The translations under genes were made by a program, and so were the position numbers. Of a stretch of DNA of 64,000 nt, positions 44,157-53,011 are shown piece by piece. Origin of the DNA: Leptospiraceae bacterium (GTDB taxonomy: Bacteria; Spirochaetota; Leptospiria; Leptospirales; Leptospiraceae); contig JACKPC010000001.1 in the NCBI GenBank assembly GCA_024233835.1, positions 930,001 to 994,000 on the forward strand, written 5' to 3'. The notes beneath the pieces are model-generated. The model saw nothing but the letters and a program-made list of their open reading frames with translations, did not search any database and was not told where the DNA came from. Positions within the stretch are counted from its first letter, which is position 1. The number at the start of each line of letters is the position of its first letter.

Positions 44157-44975
44157 TTAGACGGCTCCCCTTAATTCTTCCAGTGCTTTTTCTGCTAATT
44201 CTTTACTGGGAGGATTTCCGTGCCATTTGGGATTATTCTCCATAAAAGATACTCCTTTGCCGAGAACGGTTTTAAAAAGGATTATGCAGGGAGAACCCTT
44301 ATGGTTTCTTGCGATTCTAAAAGCTTCCTTAATCCCTTCTATATTGTGTCCATCTGCCTGTAAAACAAACCAGCCAAAACTTTCAAACTTCTTATCGAGC
44401 GGATCTAACTTCATAACATCTTCTGTAAAACCATCAATCTGGATATGGTTTCTATCCATAAAGGCAATCAAATTATCAAGTTTGTAGTGAGAAGCGGATT
44501 GGACGGCTTCCCAGGTCATTCCTTCTCCACATTCTCCATCCGAGATACAGGTAAAGATTTTGTGTTCTTTCTGCTGAAGTCTTGCCGCAAGTGCCAGACC
44601 AACTGAAACAGAAAGTCCCTGACCCAGAGAACCACTTGAGGATTCCAGGCCTTCTAAGTATCTGGTTGCCGGATGTCCCTGAAGCCTGCTACCATACTTC
44701 CGGAAGGTCAGGAGTTCCTCAGCGGGGAAATAACCGGCCAGAGCCATAGCTGCATAGCGAACGGCACAAACGTGGCCATTCGAAAGAATTAATCGATCTC
44801 TTTCATCCATATTTGGATTAGAAGGATCGTGCTTCAATGTGTGAAAATATAGAACAGAAAAAATATCAGCAAGGCCTAAGGGACCTCCCGGATGTCCGGA
44901 AGCTGCTTCTGTAACCATTTTGATTACTTCTTGCCTGATTTCATTTGCTTTCTTTTTTAAATCATCAGTGTTCAT
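44157..44975 (-). CDS. Transketolase, N-terminal subunit
   Basis: A 272-residue protein carrying only the TPP-pyrophosphate domain of transketolase. SGHPGGPLGLADIF near residue 25 and the metal/TPP motif CISDGECGEGMTWEA followed by MDRNHIQIDG are present. In split transketolases a separate C-terminal subunit supplies the pyrimidine and C-terminal domains; no such gene is seen beside it, since SirB1-like and polyprenyl synthase genes follow. The pair would interconvert C5 and C7 sugar phosphates with C3 and C6. It is the first gene of this minus-strand operon. Confidence 0.92.
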   Translation of the reverse strand: MNTDDLKKKANEIRQEVIKMVTEAASGHPGGPLGLADIFSVLYFHTLKHDPSNPNMDERDRLILSNGHVCAVRYAAMALAGYFPAEELLTFRKYGSRLQGHPATRYLEGLESSSGSLGQGLSVSVGLALAARLQQKEHKIFTCISDGECGEGMTWEAVQSASHYKLDNLIAFMDRNHIQIDGFTEDVMKLDPLDKKFESFGWFVLQADGHNIEGIKEAFRIARNHKGSPCIILFKTVLGKGVSFMENNPKWHGNPPSKELAEKALEELRGAV

Positions 44976-45046
44976 TCAACTTTTCTATTCCAATCAGGAG
45001 ATAGATTTTACCTCGAATTCAGTTTGATTTTTAACAATTTATACAT

Positions 45047-45439
45047 TTATAAGTTTGCTTTGCTTGTAAAGATAAAAAGTCCTGAAATATATACGAAAAG
45101 ATATAGGGGGATAAAAATAAAATGCAAGCCTTTGTGTATTTTCCGAAAGCGTTTTATACCCGTAAAAGCCATTCCCAGCATAAGAATAAGGGTGATACCG
45201 GCTACAAGCCGGTGAAATTGAATCATGCCAGCAGGTGCATTGGGATAAATCCGGGCTTTCTCTAAACCTCCGAGCCAGTATTTTATAAGAAGTAAGTAAA
45301 TGGCAGAGCTCAGGTTAAAAAAAACTCCTGCTGAATTAAAAATTATATGTAATTTCAAATCTTTTTTGCGATAGATATAAGCTATGAAAAAAGAAAAAAC
45401 AGAAAAACTCATTCCCGTATGTATCATTAGAAGGTTCAT
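45047..45439 (-). CDS. Small four-helix membrane protein
   Basis: A 130-residue protein with four predicted helices (near residues 5-22, 30-52, 76-95 and 103-124). Histidines occur in or near the helices (MIHTGM, QFHRLVAG, KGLHFIF), so haem-b or quinone binding as in cytochrome b561-like or DUF420-like proteins is possible but not shown. It is alone, upstream of the tRNA pair. Function unknown. Confidence 0.55.
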   Translation of the reverse strand: MNLLMIHTGMSFSVFSFFIAYIYRKKDLKLHIIFNSAGVFFNLSSAIYLLLIKYWLGGLEKARIYPNAPAGMIQFHRLVAGITLILMLGMAFTGIKRFRKIHKGLHFIFIPLYLFVYISGLFIFTSKANL

Positions 45440-45544
45440 GATAGGATTTCAGGACATTTTTTGACTCTTTTTTCTTCAAGTACTTTATTATTTATCATTT
45501 CTAATTGACAAAATAAAGAGATGAATAAGAATGACTATTGCTTT

Positions 45545-45617
45545 GCTGCCTTAGCTCAATTGGTAGAGCAGCTGATTTGTAATCAGCAGGTTGGGGGTTC
45601 AAGTCCCTTAGGCAGCT
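45545..45617 (+). tRNA. tRNA-Thr (anticodon TGT)
   Basis: The acceptor stem is GCTGCCT with AGGCAGC. The anticodon stem GCTGA/TCAGC encloses the loop TTTGTAA with anticodon TGT. The D arm (TAGCTCAATTGGTAGAGCA) and T arm (GGGGGTTCAAGTCCCTT) are complete. CCA is not encoded. Confidence 0.95.
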
Positions 45618-45661
45618 CGATAGGCTGTGTACTTTCTTAAGTGGCAGTCAACTCCTAATAA

Positions 45662-45743
45662 GGGTAGGTACCCAAGCGGTCAACGGGATCAGACTGTAAA
45701 TCTGCCGGCTCAGCCTTCGGAGGTTCGAATCCTCCCCTGCCCA
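45662..45743 (+). tRNA. tRNA-Tyr (anticodon GTA)
   Basis: The acceptor stem is GGGTAGG with CCTGCCC, including one T-G pair. The anticodon loop is CTGTAAA with anticodon GTA. A long variable arm (type II tRNA) and the T arm GAGGTTCGAATCCTC are present. It follows tRNA-Thr by 44 bases, probably in one transcript. CCA is not encoded. Confidence 0.95.
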
Positions 45744-45748
45744 TATTT

Positions 45749-46105
45749 CTATAGAGCCGGAATCGGCCAGTTAATCAAAACCTTATGCTTTTTCAAATCA
45801 CAATGTAAGCCTCCTATATCCAGGCTTAAAAGGTTTATCAACATGGCTTCTTCTGCACATCGATCTACTGCTTTTTTATCATAATAAGCATCTATTTCAA
45901 TGCCGGCAAGTTTATCCGCAATAAAGCTATATACATTGTCCCTGCTATCTGCATCCATAGATGCTCCCATAATGGCCTTATGAAGGATAATATCTTTCGC
46001 TTCAGAACCTTTTACTGCTTCCGGATAGCTCATTCCCAGGGTATCGAATAAAGCACAGTGAAAAGAGTTTATAAATATGAATACAAACAATAGAATTTTT
46101 ATCAT
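45749..46105 (-). CDS. Small lipoprotein, TIGR04452-like
   Basis: A 118-residue lipoprotein with signal FVFIFINSFHC (Cys about 17). The mature part, GMSYPEAVKGSEAKDIILHK and DKKAVDRCAEEAMLINLLSL, looks like the small leptospiral lipoprotein family TIGR04452, which I recall but could not check. Its 3' end reaches to 5 bases from the tRNA-Tyr gene on the opposite strand. No function is known. Confidence 0.65.
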   Translation of the reverse strand: MIKILLFVFIFINSFHCALFDTLGMSYPEAVKGSEAKDIILHKAIMGASMDADSRDNVYSFIADKLAGIEIDAYYDKKAVDRCAEEAMLINLLSLDIGGLHCDLKKHKVLINWPIPAL

Positions 46106-46210
46106 ATTACCAGCCTTTTCCTTCTATTTATTCTATGCTATTTTTAATGCAATCAAAGAAAGATTTTTATTTTTGTATAATAGATAATAATCTATTCAGA
46201 AGGAGAAATC

Positions 46211-46537
46211 ATGGACACATACTGTTTGATTTATATTACCACTTCATCGGAAGAAGAAGCCCAAAAGCTTGCGAAAGTACTAATAGAAGAAAGATTAGTA
46301 GCCTGTGCAAACCTTATTAAAGGAATGCAATCTATGTATTGGTGGGAAGGGAAGGTGGAATATGGTGAAGAAACTATTCTTATTGTAAAAACAAAAGAAA
46401 ATCTTTTTGAAGAAGTGAAAGAAAAGATAAAAAGTCTGCATTCTTATAGTTGTCCTTGCATACTGCGTATAAAAATTGATGGAGGAAACCCTGCATTTCT
46501 TCAGTGGATAAGTTCGGAAACAAAAAGTGAAGCTTAA
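46211..46537 (+). CDS. cutA: CutA divalent-cation tolerance protein
   Basis: A 108-residue CutA1 family protein, a small trimeric ferredoxin-like fold linked to copper and other divalent cations. LIYITTSSEEEAQKLAKVLI opens the domain, ERLVACANLI and MYWWEGKVEYGEETILIVKT follow; the usual length and order are kept. AGAAGGAGAAATC is a good ribosome site. It converges on the lysine-repeat protein gene. Confidence 0.92.
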   Translation: MDTYCLIYITTSSEEEAQKLAKVLIEERLVACANLIKGMQSMYWWEGKVEYGEETILIVKTKENLFEEVKEKIKSLHSYSCPCILRIKIDGGNPAFLQWISSETKSEA

Positions 46538-46546
46538 ATATAAAAA

Positions 46547-46567
46547 AACCCGCTATAAAAGCGGGTT
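46547..46567 (-). terminator. Terminator after the lysine-repeat gene
   Basis: An 8-bp stem AACCCGCT / AGCGGGTT with a 5-base loop. On the minus strand it is followed by TTTTTATATTT, a strong U-tract. It may also act weakly for cutA. Confidence 0.85.
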
Positions 46568-46599
46568 GGGTATAAGTTCCTGAGTTGTATAAGTCTTTC

Positions 46600-46878
46600 T
46601 TATACAGTTTCAGCAGGAAGTTCTTCGGCTTCAGGAGCTGTTCTTATGTTAGCTGTTTTTTTCTTAGCTACCTTTTTCTTACCGGCAGATTTTTTCTTAG
46701 CAACTTTCTTTTTTGATGCTGCTTTTTTCTTACCGGCTGCTTTCTTCTTGGAAGCTGCCTTTTTCTTGCCTACTGCTTTCTTTTTTGCTACCTTCTTTTT
46801 AGTAGCTGCTTTTTTCTTTGCTACCTTCTTTTTAGATGGTGCTTTCTTTTTTGATGCTGCTTTCTTTTTAGAAACCAT
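46600..46878 (-). CDS. Lysine-repeat histone H1-like protein
   Basis: A 92-residue protein built of thirteen KKK triplets separated by Ala, Ser, Val, Gly or Thr at 5-6 residue spacing, giving 42% lysine, then a short acidic tail ending ELPAETV. Such Hc1/H1-C-tail-like repeats bind DNA or RNA nonspecifically and condense the chromosome. The region between the ATG and 47109 is AT-rich and must contain its promoter and that of pyrD. The opposite-strand frame is a hydrophobic shadow. Repeat number may vary between strains. Confidence 0.8.
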   Translation of the reverse strand: MVSKKKAASKKKAPSKKKVAKKKAATKKKVAKKKAVGKKKAASKKKAAGKKKAASKKKVAKKKSAGKKKVAKKKTANIRTAPEAEELPAETV

Positions 46879-47108
46879 TGAGTTTTCCTCCAGGATTTGT
46901 TTATGGATTCACTATGTATAATAGAGACATAACTAATACATATATAAAATAATGTAAAGTCTTTTAATACATCAGCGAAAAAAAAATATTTAATCTATAA
47001 ATACTTTCGTTATGTATGCACTATAACTTTACTATCTTTAAACTTTGAAGGCTTTATACAGTTATAAAAAAGGATTTACCTTAATAAATATTATAACAAG
47101 TTTGAAAT
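46879..47108. promoter_or_regulatory. AT-rich divergent intergenic region, lysine-repeat gene / pyrD
   Basis: About 230 bases, very AT-rich, between two divergent starts, so both promoters must lie here. TTTACA and TATTATACAT on the minus strand are promoter-like but no single choice is certain. No hairpin or ORF stands out. Confidence 0.35.
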
Positions 47109-48197
47109 ATGCTGAGAGATCAATTATATAAGAAGCTTATCAAGCCCTTTTTCTTTCGTAAAGATCCGGAAACGGCTCATTATTCTATGTTAAAAAGCTT
47201 AAAAACCTTATCCGGAGTACCTTTTTTTATAAAACTTTTATCTAAAAGCTGTACGTATAAGAGTGAACGTTTACATACAGAGCTAAAAGGATTACATTTT
47301 TCTAATCCTTTAGGTTTAGCTGCGGGTTTTGATAAGACCGGTGAGCTATATCCTTACCTATCTCGTTTAGGATTTGGCTTTATTGAAGTAGGTACTATCA
47401 CCGGAGAGAAGCAGGATGGAAACCCTTTACCCCGCATTTTTAGGTACGAAGAAGAATTTGCTTTAATAAATCGTATGGGTTTTAATAATCCGGGCTCAGA
47501 AGAAGCTTTTCACATCTTAAATACTCAAAAAAAAGTAATACCCAGAGGTATTAATGCCGGGAAAACAAAGGTAGTGGCTTTAGAAAATGCCCTGGAGGAT
47601 TATTTAAAGACCTTTAAAAGACTGATTCCCCTTTCTGATTATGCGGTGATTAATATAAGTTCACCAAACACACCGGGTTTGCGTAATTTGCAGGAGAAAG
47701 ATTCTTTTTATAAGCTTATACAGGGTATACAAAAGGGTTTATCTGAATCATTTCAGATACCCATTTTTGTTAAATTTGCACCGGATTTAAATGATAAAGA
47801 TATAGAAGAGCTATTAGAAATTGTTCAAAGTTTAAATTTAGGAGGAGTTATACTTACTAACACTACTATCAATGAAAAAGTATTGCATACTAATAGACTT
47901 ATAGAGTCCGGAGGCATTTCCGGTAAGCCCTTAAGACAAAGATCTAATGAAACGATACGACTTGCTTATAAAAAGTTACAGGGTAAAACACCTATAATCG
48001 GTGTGGGTGGTATATTTTCAGGGGAAGATGCTCTTGAAAAAATTCAATTAGGAGCCAATCTTATCCAAATTTATACCGGCTATGTATATGAAGGTCCTTT
48101 CTTGCCCTATAAAATCTTATCTTATCTGGATTCTTTTATGATGAAACAGGGTGTAAGAAGCATTGAAGAACTGGTAGGAACCGCTTCTAACCTGTGA
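47109..48197 (+). CDS. pyrD: Dihydroorotate dehydrogenase (quinone), class 2
   Basis: The enzyme oxidises dihydroorotate to orotate, passing electrons to quinone. It is 362 residues with the membrane-associating N-terminal helix of class 2 enzymes (YKKLIKPFFFRKDPETAHY). LGLAAGFDKTGELYPYLSRL binds the substrate, VINISSPNTPGLRNLQ carries the class 2 serine base region, and GVGGIFSGEDALEKIQLGA binds FMN phosphate. It is isolated and ends in a strong hairpin. Confidence 0.95.
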   Translation: MLRDQLYKKLIKPFFFRKDPETAHYSMLKSLKTLSGVPFFIKLLSKSCTYKSERLHTELKGLHFSNPLGLAAGFDKTGELYPYLSRLGFGFIEVGTITGEKQDGNPLPRIFRYEEEFALINRMGFNNPGSEEAFHILNTQKKVIPRGINAGKTKVVALENALEDYLKTFKRLIPLSDYAVINISSPNTPGLRNLQEKDSFYKLIQGIQKGLSESFQIPIFVKFAPDLNDKDIEELLEIVQSLNLGGVILTNTTINEKVLHTNRLIESGGISGKPLRQRSNETIRLAYKKLQGKTPIIGVGGIFSGEDALEKIQLGANLIQIYTGYVYEGPFLPYKILSYLDSFMMKQGVRSIEELVGTASNL

Positions 48198-48216
48198 ACT
48201 AATTCACAGGTTAGAA
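48185..48216 (+). terminator. Terminator of pyrD
   Basis: A 14-bp perfect stem (TTCTAACCTGTGAA / TTCACAGGTTAGAA) with a 4-base loop overlaps the pyrD stop codon and is followed by GATTTTGTTTTACT. The coding end forms half of the stem. Confidence 0.9.
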
Positions 48217-48225
48217 GATTTTGTT

Positions 48226-50070
48226 TTACTCGATAATTTTAAATACTACTCTGCGGTTTTTACTGCGATTCTGTTCTGAATCGTTAGATACTACCGGTTT
48301 TTCCTGACCGTAACCTACTACGGTTAGTCTATCATCTTTAATACTATGTTTTTGAATCAAATACTGTGCGACTTCTCGAGCTCTGGCTTTGGATAAGTCA
48401 AGGTTTTCTTTTTCATTACCGGTATTATCCGTATGACCTTCGATCAAAACTTTCATAGTACTATTATCTTTCATGATTTTCGCAAGTCTATCCAGTTCAG
48501 GCTCAGAGGCCTTGGTTATATTATACTTTGCGGATTCAAAAAACAGGTTGTTGATTGTAATCTCTTTACCTTTTGCGATACGCGGAAGTACTAACACAAC
48601 CTGGATTTCCTTATAATCTGATTGTTCATTTCTTAAATCAATATTCTTATGAACCGGTAAGTAACTTTGCTTTTCAGCAAAAAAACCATATCTTTCCCCG
48701 TATGGAACGATCAAACTAAACTTTCCTGTTTCCGGATCTGATACAGTAGAACCTTTTTGTTCATAAGTTACTAAAGATTCATAATGAACATCTGCTGATA
48801 AGGGTTGACCGTATTCATCAATAACTTTTCCTTTTACAAGGATAACCGGTTGAGGATTTAATTCGTTCGGTAAAGAGGCCATCATAAGCTCACCTTTACG
48901 ACTGATATAAGCCCAGTTTCCTTTGGCCGGTATTGTAAAAAAGTTTACACCTTCCAAATTTTTGGAAATCTCTTTAGGATGAGTCCAATTTTCCCAGCCA
49001 TCCCCAACTCGCCTTGAATAATAAACAGAAAGTCCTTTTCTTCCATTACTGGAAAAATATAAAGTCCTATCATCGGACGCTAAAAAGGGAGCCATTTCTT
49101 CTGCATCTGTATTCACCGAGTTACCTAAATTTTTTCCTATGCTGAATTTTCCATCATCACCCTGAATAGATACATATAAATCCAACTTACCGTGTGAATC
49201 ATTATGCTTGGCTGAGTAAATTAAAACCCTTCCATTGTTGGAAAAAGCAGAGCCACCAAATACCTGATGCAGAGGATTATCCGAACTACGATATAAGTTA
49301 TAAAACTCCGGGAAATCCACTGCTTTGGGCCTTGACCATCCATCCGGAGTCTTATGACTTTTATAAAGAGGAACTCTATTCTGAATCTTTTCTAATTGTT
49401 TTTTATATTCCTTTTTGAGTACGGAATATTTTATTCTTAGATCGGACATGGACTTGGCGGTTTTTACAAGATCTTTTTTTTGATTGTTATATTTCACTTT
49501 GAGTTCTTCGAACATATCATTTTCTAAGAAACTTCCGAAAACAATCAATTCATTTCCTCCCGGTAAAGCAGATATTACAGCTGAAGGAGTATCATTATTC
49601 AAAGGAGAACCCATTTCTCTCCCCCGTTTCCAGAGTCCGTAATTATCTGTTTCTGAAAACCATATCTTTTGTGTACTTTTTCCACCTCCTTCTACTAAAA
49701 CCGTCCAGAAAAGTTTATTCCCGTCCGGTGTAACGGTTGGGTTAAAAGCAGTCATATGTCTGTAAACATATTTAGGAATGGGTTTTAAAGTCCAGGCTTT
49801 CAGGTTTTGTTCGTCGGTGAAAGGAGATATTTCGTATCGAATAGGATTGCAGGTTTCCTGTTCTATTTCACAGAGAAGTCTTATCTTCTTTCCCGTTAAC
49901 TCCATTAGCTCATTTGTCATCGATGTAGAACGTAAAGGATGCACTACTCCTGCAATTGTTTCAAAGTACATACCTCCACCTATTACTTTTCCTACCAAAA
50001 CAAACTCCTTGGCAAAAATACCCTGAAGAAAGAGTAGATTCGCAAGAATCAGAAAAAGGAATTTCTTCAT
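48226..50070 (-). CDS. OmpA-family protein with PD40-like repeats and peptidoglycan-binding domain
   Basis: A 614-residue envelope protein. A signal peptide (FLFLILANLLFLQGIFA) precedes a long PD40/beta-propeller-like region with several FYFSSNGRKGLSVYYSRR-like blades (for example LFWTVLVEGGGKSTQKIWFS). A charged coiled-coil of about 40 residues interrupts it (ITDLRIKYSVLKKEYKK-type pattern near 200). A carboxypeptidase-regulatory-like segment follows near 400. The OmpA domain is at about 500-614 with IEGHTDNTGNEKENLDLSKA and SKNRRVVF. It should tether the outer membrane to peptidoglycan. GAGAGG precedes the ATG, and it lies 14 bases after the SH3 lipoprotein, so the two form an operon. Confidence 0.88.
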   Translation of the reverse strand: MKKFLFLILANLLFLQGIFAKEFVLVGKVIGGGMYFETIAGVVHPLRSTSMTNELMELTGKKIRLLCEIEQETCNPIRYEISPFTDEQNLKAWTLKPIPKYVYRHMTAFNPTVTPDGNKLFWTVLVEGGGKSTQKIWFSETDNYGLWKRGREMGSPLNNDTPSAVISALPGGNELIVFGSFLENDMFEELKVKYNNQKKDLVKTAKSMSDLRIKYSVLKKEYKKQLEKIQNRVPLYKSHKTPDGWSRPKAVDFPEFYNLYRSSDNPLHQVFGGSAFSNNGRVLIYSAKHNDSHGKLDLYVSIQGDDGKFSIGKNLGNSVNTDAEEMAPFLASDDRTLYFSSNGRKGLSVYYSRRVGDGWENWTHPKEISKNLEGVNFFTIPAKGNWAYISRKGELMMASLPNELNPQPVILVKGKVIDEYGQPLSADVHYESLVTYEQKGSTVSDPETGKFSLIVPYGERYGFFAEKQSYLPVHKNIDLRNEQSDYKEIQVVLVLPRIAKGKEITINNLFFESAKYNITKASEPELDRLAKIMKDNSTMKVLIEGHTDNTGNEKENLDLSKARAREVAQYLIQKHSIKDDRLTVVGYGQEKPVVSNDSEQNRSKNRRVVFKIIE

Positions 50071-50084
50071 TGTAACCTCTCGTT

Positions 50085-51518
50085 TTATAATTGTATCAAT
50101 TTACCTTTTTGATACTTATAAGTTATTACTTCTTTTTGTGGAGTACTGTCTCCGTCTTTCCATTTATATCGGGTTTCGATTATAGACTTATCCTGAATTT
50201 GTAACTCACCTTCACCACCCATAGATTCAAAGGATTGTAATTCTTTATAACTCCCATCGATAAAGGCCATAAACTTATAAAAAGAGCCTCCCCTGCCGTG
50301 CTCTACGGTTATGATTTCGGGAATTCCATCCATATCAAAATCTTCAATCTTTAATTCTCCATTTAAACTGGAAGATATAATTCGATACGATTGGTTAGAT
50401 TTTTCTAATATATACTGCGTCATAGAAAAATTTCCGTGATTATTATTGGTTTTATACCCTGTGGCGATGTGAGCCAGGTAAAAGGAAGGATTCGGTTTTT
50501 CCGGGTTCGGAGATTCGAATTCCAGAGGGGTGAGTTTCGTTTCTGTAAAATTAATATCTCCTTCTATAGATGTTTTCACTAAATTTATAAATCCGGATTC
50601 AAATTCCCCGGCATTTTTCAGGGTATACGTTTCAAAATCTTCTTCGCTATAATAGGTTCCGGAATCAGCACTTATCCAACCCATAGCCTGGGAATACATA
50701 TCACTGTAATTAATAAATTCCACCATTTCTATTTTGAAGTATTTCTTTCCGGCTAATTCTACCATAGATTTAACTACACCAAATTCTCCTTTCTGAGGAA
50801 AGCCCTTATAGTTCATCCCTTCTCCCTGAAATTCTTTATTTTCAGGGTTTATCGGGTCTTTTCCGGGGTTTTCATAGTATACGGGAGAATCTACAGTTAT
50901 CAGTATATAACCACTATCCTGGGTTTCTTTTCTTTTGGATGCTAATTCTGCTTCTTCTTTTGTATAGAGATTTACATAGCCTGCGAATATAAACCCGGTT
51001 TCCCCTGTAGTTGTTTTAATTTCGAGCCAGCGATCATACTTATCTTTTATCGCCTGCATAAAAGAACCCTGCTTGATTACTTCAACAAGACTATTTGTGG
51101 GCAAAACCTTTATTACTTTCGCCTTAAGCCCGGGTTTTTGTCTCAGGTTTAAACCCCCTTTGGCTGTGATTAAAGCGACGTTTTTTGTGCCAGCCTGTGA
51201 AAAAATGGATACATTCTTATTGATGAGAACTTCATTATAGCTGAGATAACCCCTGCTTTCTCCGGAACGGATTTCATACCAGTATCTTTTATCTTTCAGT
51301 TTTGGATCGGGAATTTTTTCTTCTAAAACTTCGAACTGAGCATCAACAGGTAATACACTAATTTTATGTCCGTAATCGGCGGGTTTTTTATAAACCGGAA
51401 CTCCATTGAGTCCGACTACAAAACCCTGGTAAAGAACGGTTTTGGGCTTTTCCTTGCAGGAAAAAAACATAATTACCAAGAAAGTAGACAATATTCCTGA
51501 TATTATTCTTGTTTTCAT
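50085..51518 (-). CDS. SH3-domain lipoprotein
   Basis: A 477-residue lipoprotein with lipobox IMFFSC (Cys about 21). Two bacterial SH3-type segments are visible: one near 35-95 (GVPVYKKPADYGHKISVLP...GYLSYNE) and one near 118-180 (GGLNLRQKPGLKAKVIKVLP...WLEIKTTTGETGFIFAGY). Such domains bind peptidoglycan. The C-terminal ~150 residues hold a FG-GAP/calcium-like turn (IEDFDMDGIPEIITVEHGRGG). GGAG precedes the ATG. Cotranscription with the OmpA protein suggests an outer-membrane or peptidoglycan complex. Confidence 0.8.
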   Translation of the reverse strand: MKTRIISGILSTFLVIMFFSCKEKPKTVLYQGFVVGLNGVPVYKKPADYGHKISVLPVDAQFEVLEEKIPDPKLKDKRYWYEIRSGESRGYLSYNEVLINKNVSIFSQAGTKNVALITAKGGLNLRQKPGLKAKVIKVLPTNSLVEVIKQGSFMQAIKDKYDRWLEIKTTTGETGFIFAGYVNLYTKEEAELASKRKETQDSGYILITVDSPVYYENPGKDPINPENKEFQGEGMNYKGFPQKGEFGVVKSMVELAGKKYFKIEMVEFINYSDMYSQAMGWISADSGTYYSEEDFETYTLKNAGEFESGFINLVKTSIEGDINFTETKLTPLEFESPNPEKPNPSFYLAHIATGYKTNNNHGNFSMTQYILEKSNQSYRIISSSLNGELKIEDFDMDGIPEIITVEHGRGGSFYKFMAFIDGSYKELQSFESMGGEGELQIQDKSIIETRYKWKDGDSTPQKEVITYKYQKGKLIQL

Positions 51519-51679
51519 ATTTACTCCGGGATTAAATTTAAATTGGAACGGTTTTTTTTAACCTTAGACTATACCGAATCAGGGTATTATATAGAATGAG
51601 CTTTGTAAATTAAAAAAGCCAATTTGCGTTTTACCAAAATCCTTGAAAAAAATAGCGAGTTTCCCTTTCCTGTTAGACT

Positions 51680-52192
51680 ATGAAAGCCCTATTTGCTCTT
51701 TTTCTTTTTCTTTGTATTTCAGGAATGCCAAAAGCCCTTCAGGCAGAGGGAAGTATCGGTATTGGTGGTTCTCTTTTTGGCCCTTCCGGACTTAGCGGTA
51801 GGTTTTTACTAAATAATAAAATGTCGGTAGATACCGCTCTCGGTTTAAGCTCGAACCGTTTTCATCTTCACGGAAGTTTCTTGTATAATATATACAGCCC
51901 GGGGACTAATAGCGGAATTTTTGCCGGGCCAAATCTTTTTAGTTGGTCCATTTATTCCGGAATGGGCCTTATTTTTTTAGAAAGAGAAAATAAAACCAGG
52001 GACTTTTTTGAAGACTTCTTTTCGGATTCTTATCTTTTACAGACCGGGCTTCGTATTCCTCTGGGATTTTCTTTGTTTTTCGGAGGAAAAAAGAATATAG
52101 AAGCCTATACCGAACTCAGCGGAAATATTTTCTTTGGGAAAAATAAGGGTACGGATGTACTTTTTGCTCTCGGTTGCCGGTATTATTTTTAG
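51680..52192 (+). CDS. Small outer-membrane beta-barrel-like protein
   Basis: A 170-residue protein with signal peptide ending at ALQAEG. The mature part is made of short alternating strands (GSIGIGGSLFGPSGLSGRF, FHLHGSFLYN, LLQTGLRIPLGFSLFF) and ends in CRYYF, whose terminal Phe is the usual barrel-assembly signal. Roughly eight strands could form a small porin-like barrel. It is followed at 12 bases by the TANGO2-like gene. No ribosome site stands out. Confidence 0.65.
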   Translation: MKALFALFLFLCISGMPKALQAEGSIGIGGSLFGPSGLSGRFLLNNKMSVDTALGLSSNRFHLHGSFLYNIYSPGTNSGIFAGPNLFSWSIYSGMGLIFLERENKTRDFFEDFFSDSYLLQTGLRIPLGFSLFFGGKKNIEAYTELSGNIFFGKNKGTDVLFALGCRYYF

Positions 52193-52204
52193 GGATATAA
52201 GTAT

Positions 52205-52975
52205 ATGTGTATATTATTTATTGCTTTAAAACAACATAAGGACTTTCCCCTGATTCTTCTTGCCAATCGGGATGAATATCACGAAAGACCCACCACCAAA
52301 GCCGGATTCTGGCCGGAATTTCCTGAACTCTTAGCCGGAAAGGATGAAAAAGAAGGAGGAACCTGGTTAGGTTTACATACAAACGGTAGAGTCAGTGCTT
52401 TAACCAACTACAGAGACATGAAAGCTCACAGGGAAGGAAGACTCTCCAGGGGACAACTCGTAAAAGACTATTTGCTTTCAGATAAAGAGCCGGAATCTTT
52501 TTTAGAATATCTTCAGACTTCCAATGACAAATATAACCCCTATAACCTTTTTTTCGGAAATCTTCAGAGTCTTAGATTTCAAGTATATAGTAATATGAAC
52601 AGGGTATGTCATGAACTCAAAGAGGGTTTTCACGGACTGAGTAATGCTCACCTGAACTCTGATTGGCCCAAAATAGCAAAAGGTCTGGCTCTTGTTAAAG
52701 ATTATATACTGAGTGAAAATCTGGAAGTGGAAGAATTATTTCAGCTCATGCAGAATACAGAAAAGGCACCGGATCACTTGCTGCCGGATACAGGAGTGGG
52801 TCTTGAAAACGAACGCTTTTTATCTTCTATTTTTATAAAAAGCCCGGTATACGGAACCCGATCTACCGCCCTTGTTTTTCTAAAAAAAAATGGCCTCGTA
52901 AGTTTTTATGAAAGAAGATATGCAGCGGATGGAGTCTTTTCTGCTGAGAGTATATATCAATTTAGTTTATCCTAA
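52205..52975 (+). CDS. TANGO2/NRDE-family protein
   Basis: A 256-residue NRDE protein. The N-terminal Cys2 nucleophile start MCILFIALKQHKDFPLILLA is followed by NRDEYHERP, which gives the family its name, and GGTWLGLHTNGRVSALTNYR. The fold is Ntn-hydrolase-like; in eukaryotes the family is linked to haem handling and lipid metabolism. The bacterial role is unknown. It is 12 bases after the barrel-like gene and ends before a response regulator on the other strand. Confidence 0.88.
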   Translation: MCILFIALKQHKDFPLILLANRDEYHERPTTKAGFWPEFPELLAGKDEKEGGTWLGLHTNGRVSALTNYRDMKAHREGRLSRGQLVKDYLLSDKEPESFLEYLQTSNDKYNPYNLFFGNLQSLRFQVYSNMNRVCHELKEGFHGLSNAHLNSDWPKIAKGLALVKDYILSENLEVEELFQLMQNTEKAPDHLLPDTGVGLENERFLSSIFIKSPVYGTRSTALVFLKKNGLVSFYERRYAADGVFSAESIYQFSLS

Positions 52976-53011
52976 AGACGATTGAACAAAAGCAGAAATC
53001 AAATTCCTAAT

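Noticed and set aside
46646..46921. A hydrophobic frame on the plus strand opposite the lysine-repeat gene
   Set aside because: Repeats of Phe, Leu and Ala are the exact mirror of lysine codons on the other strand, so it is a shadow.
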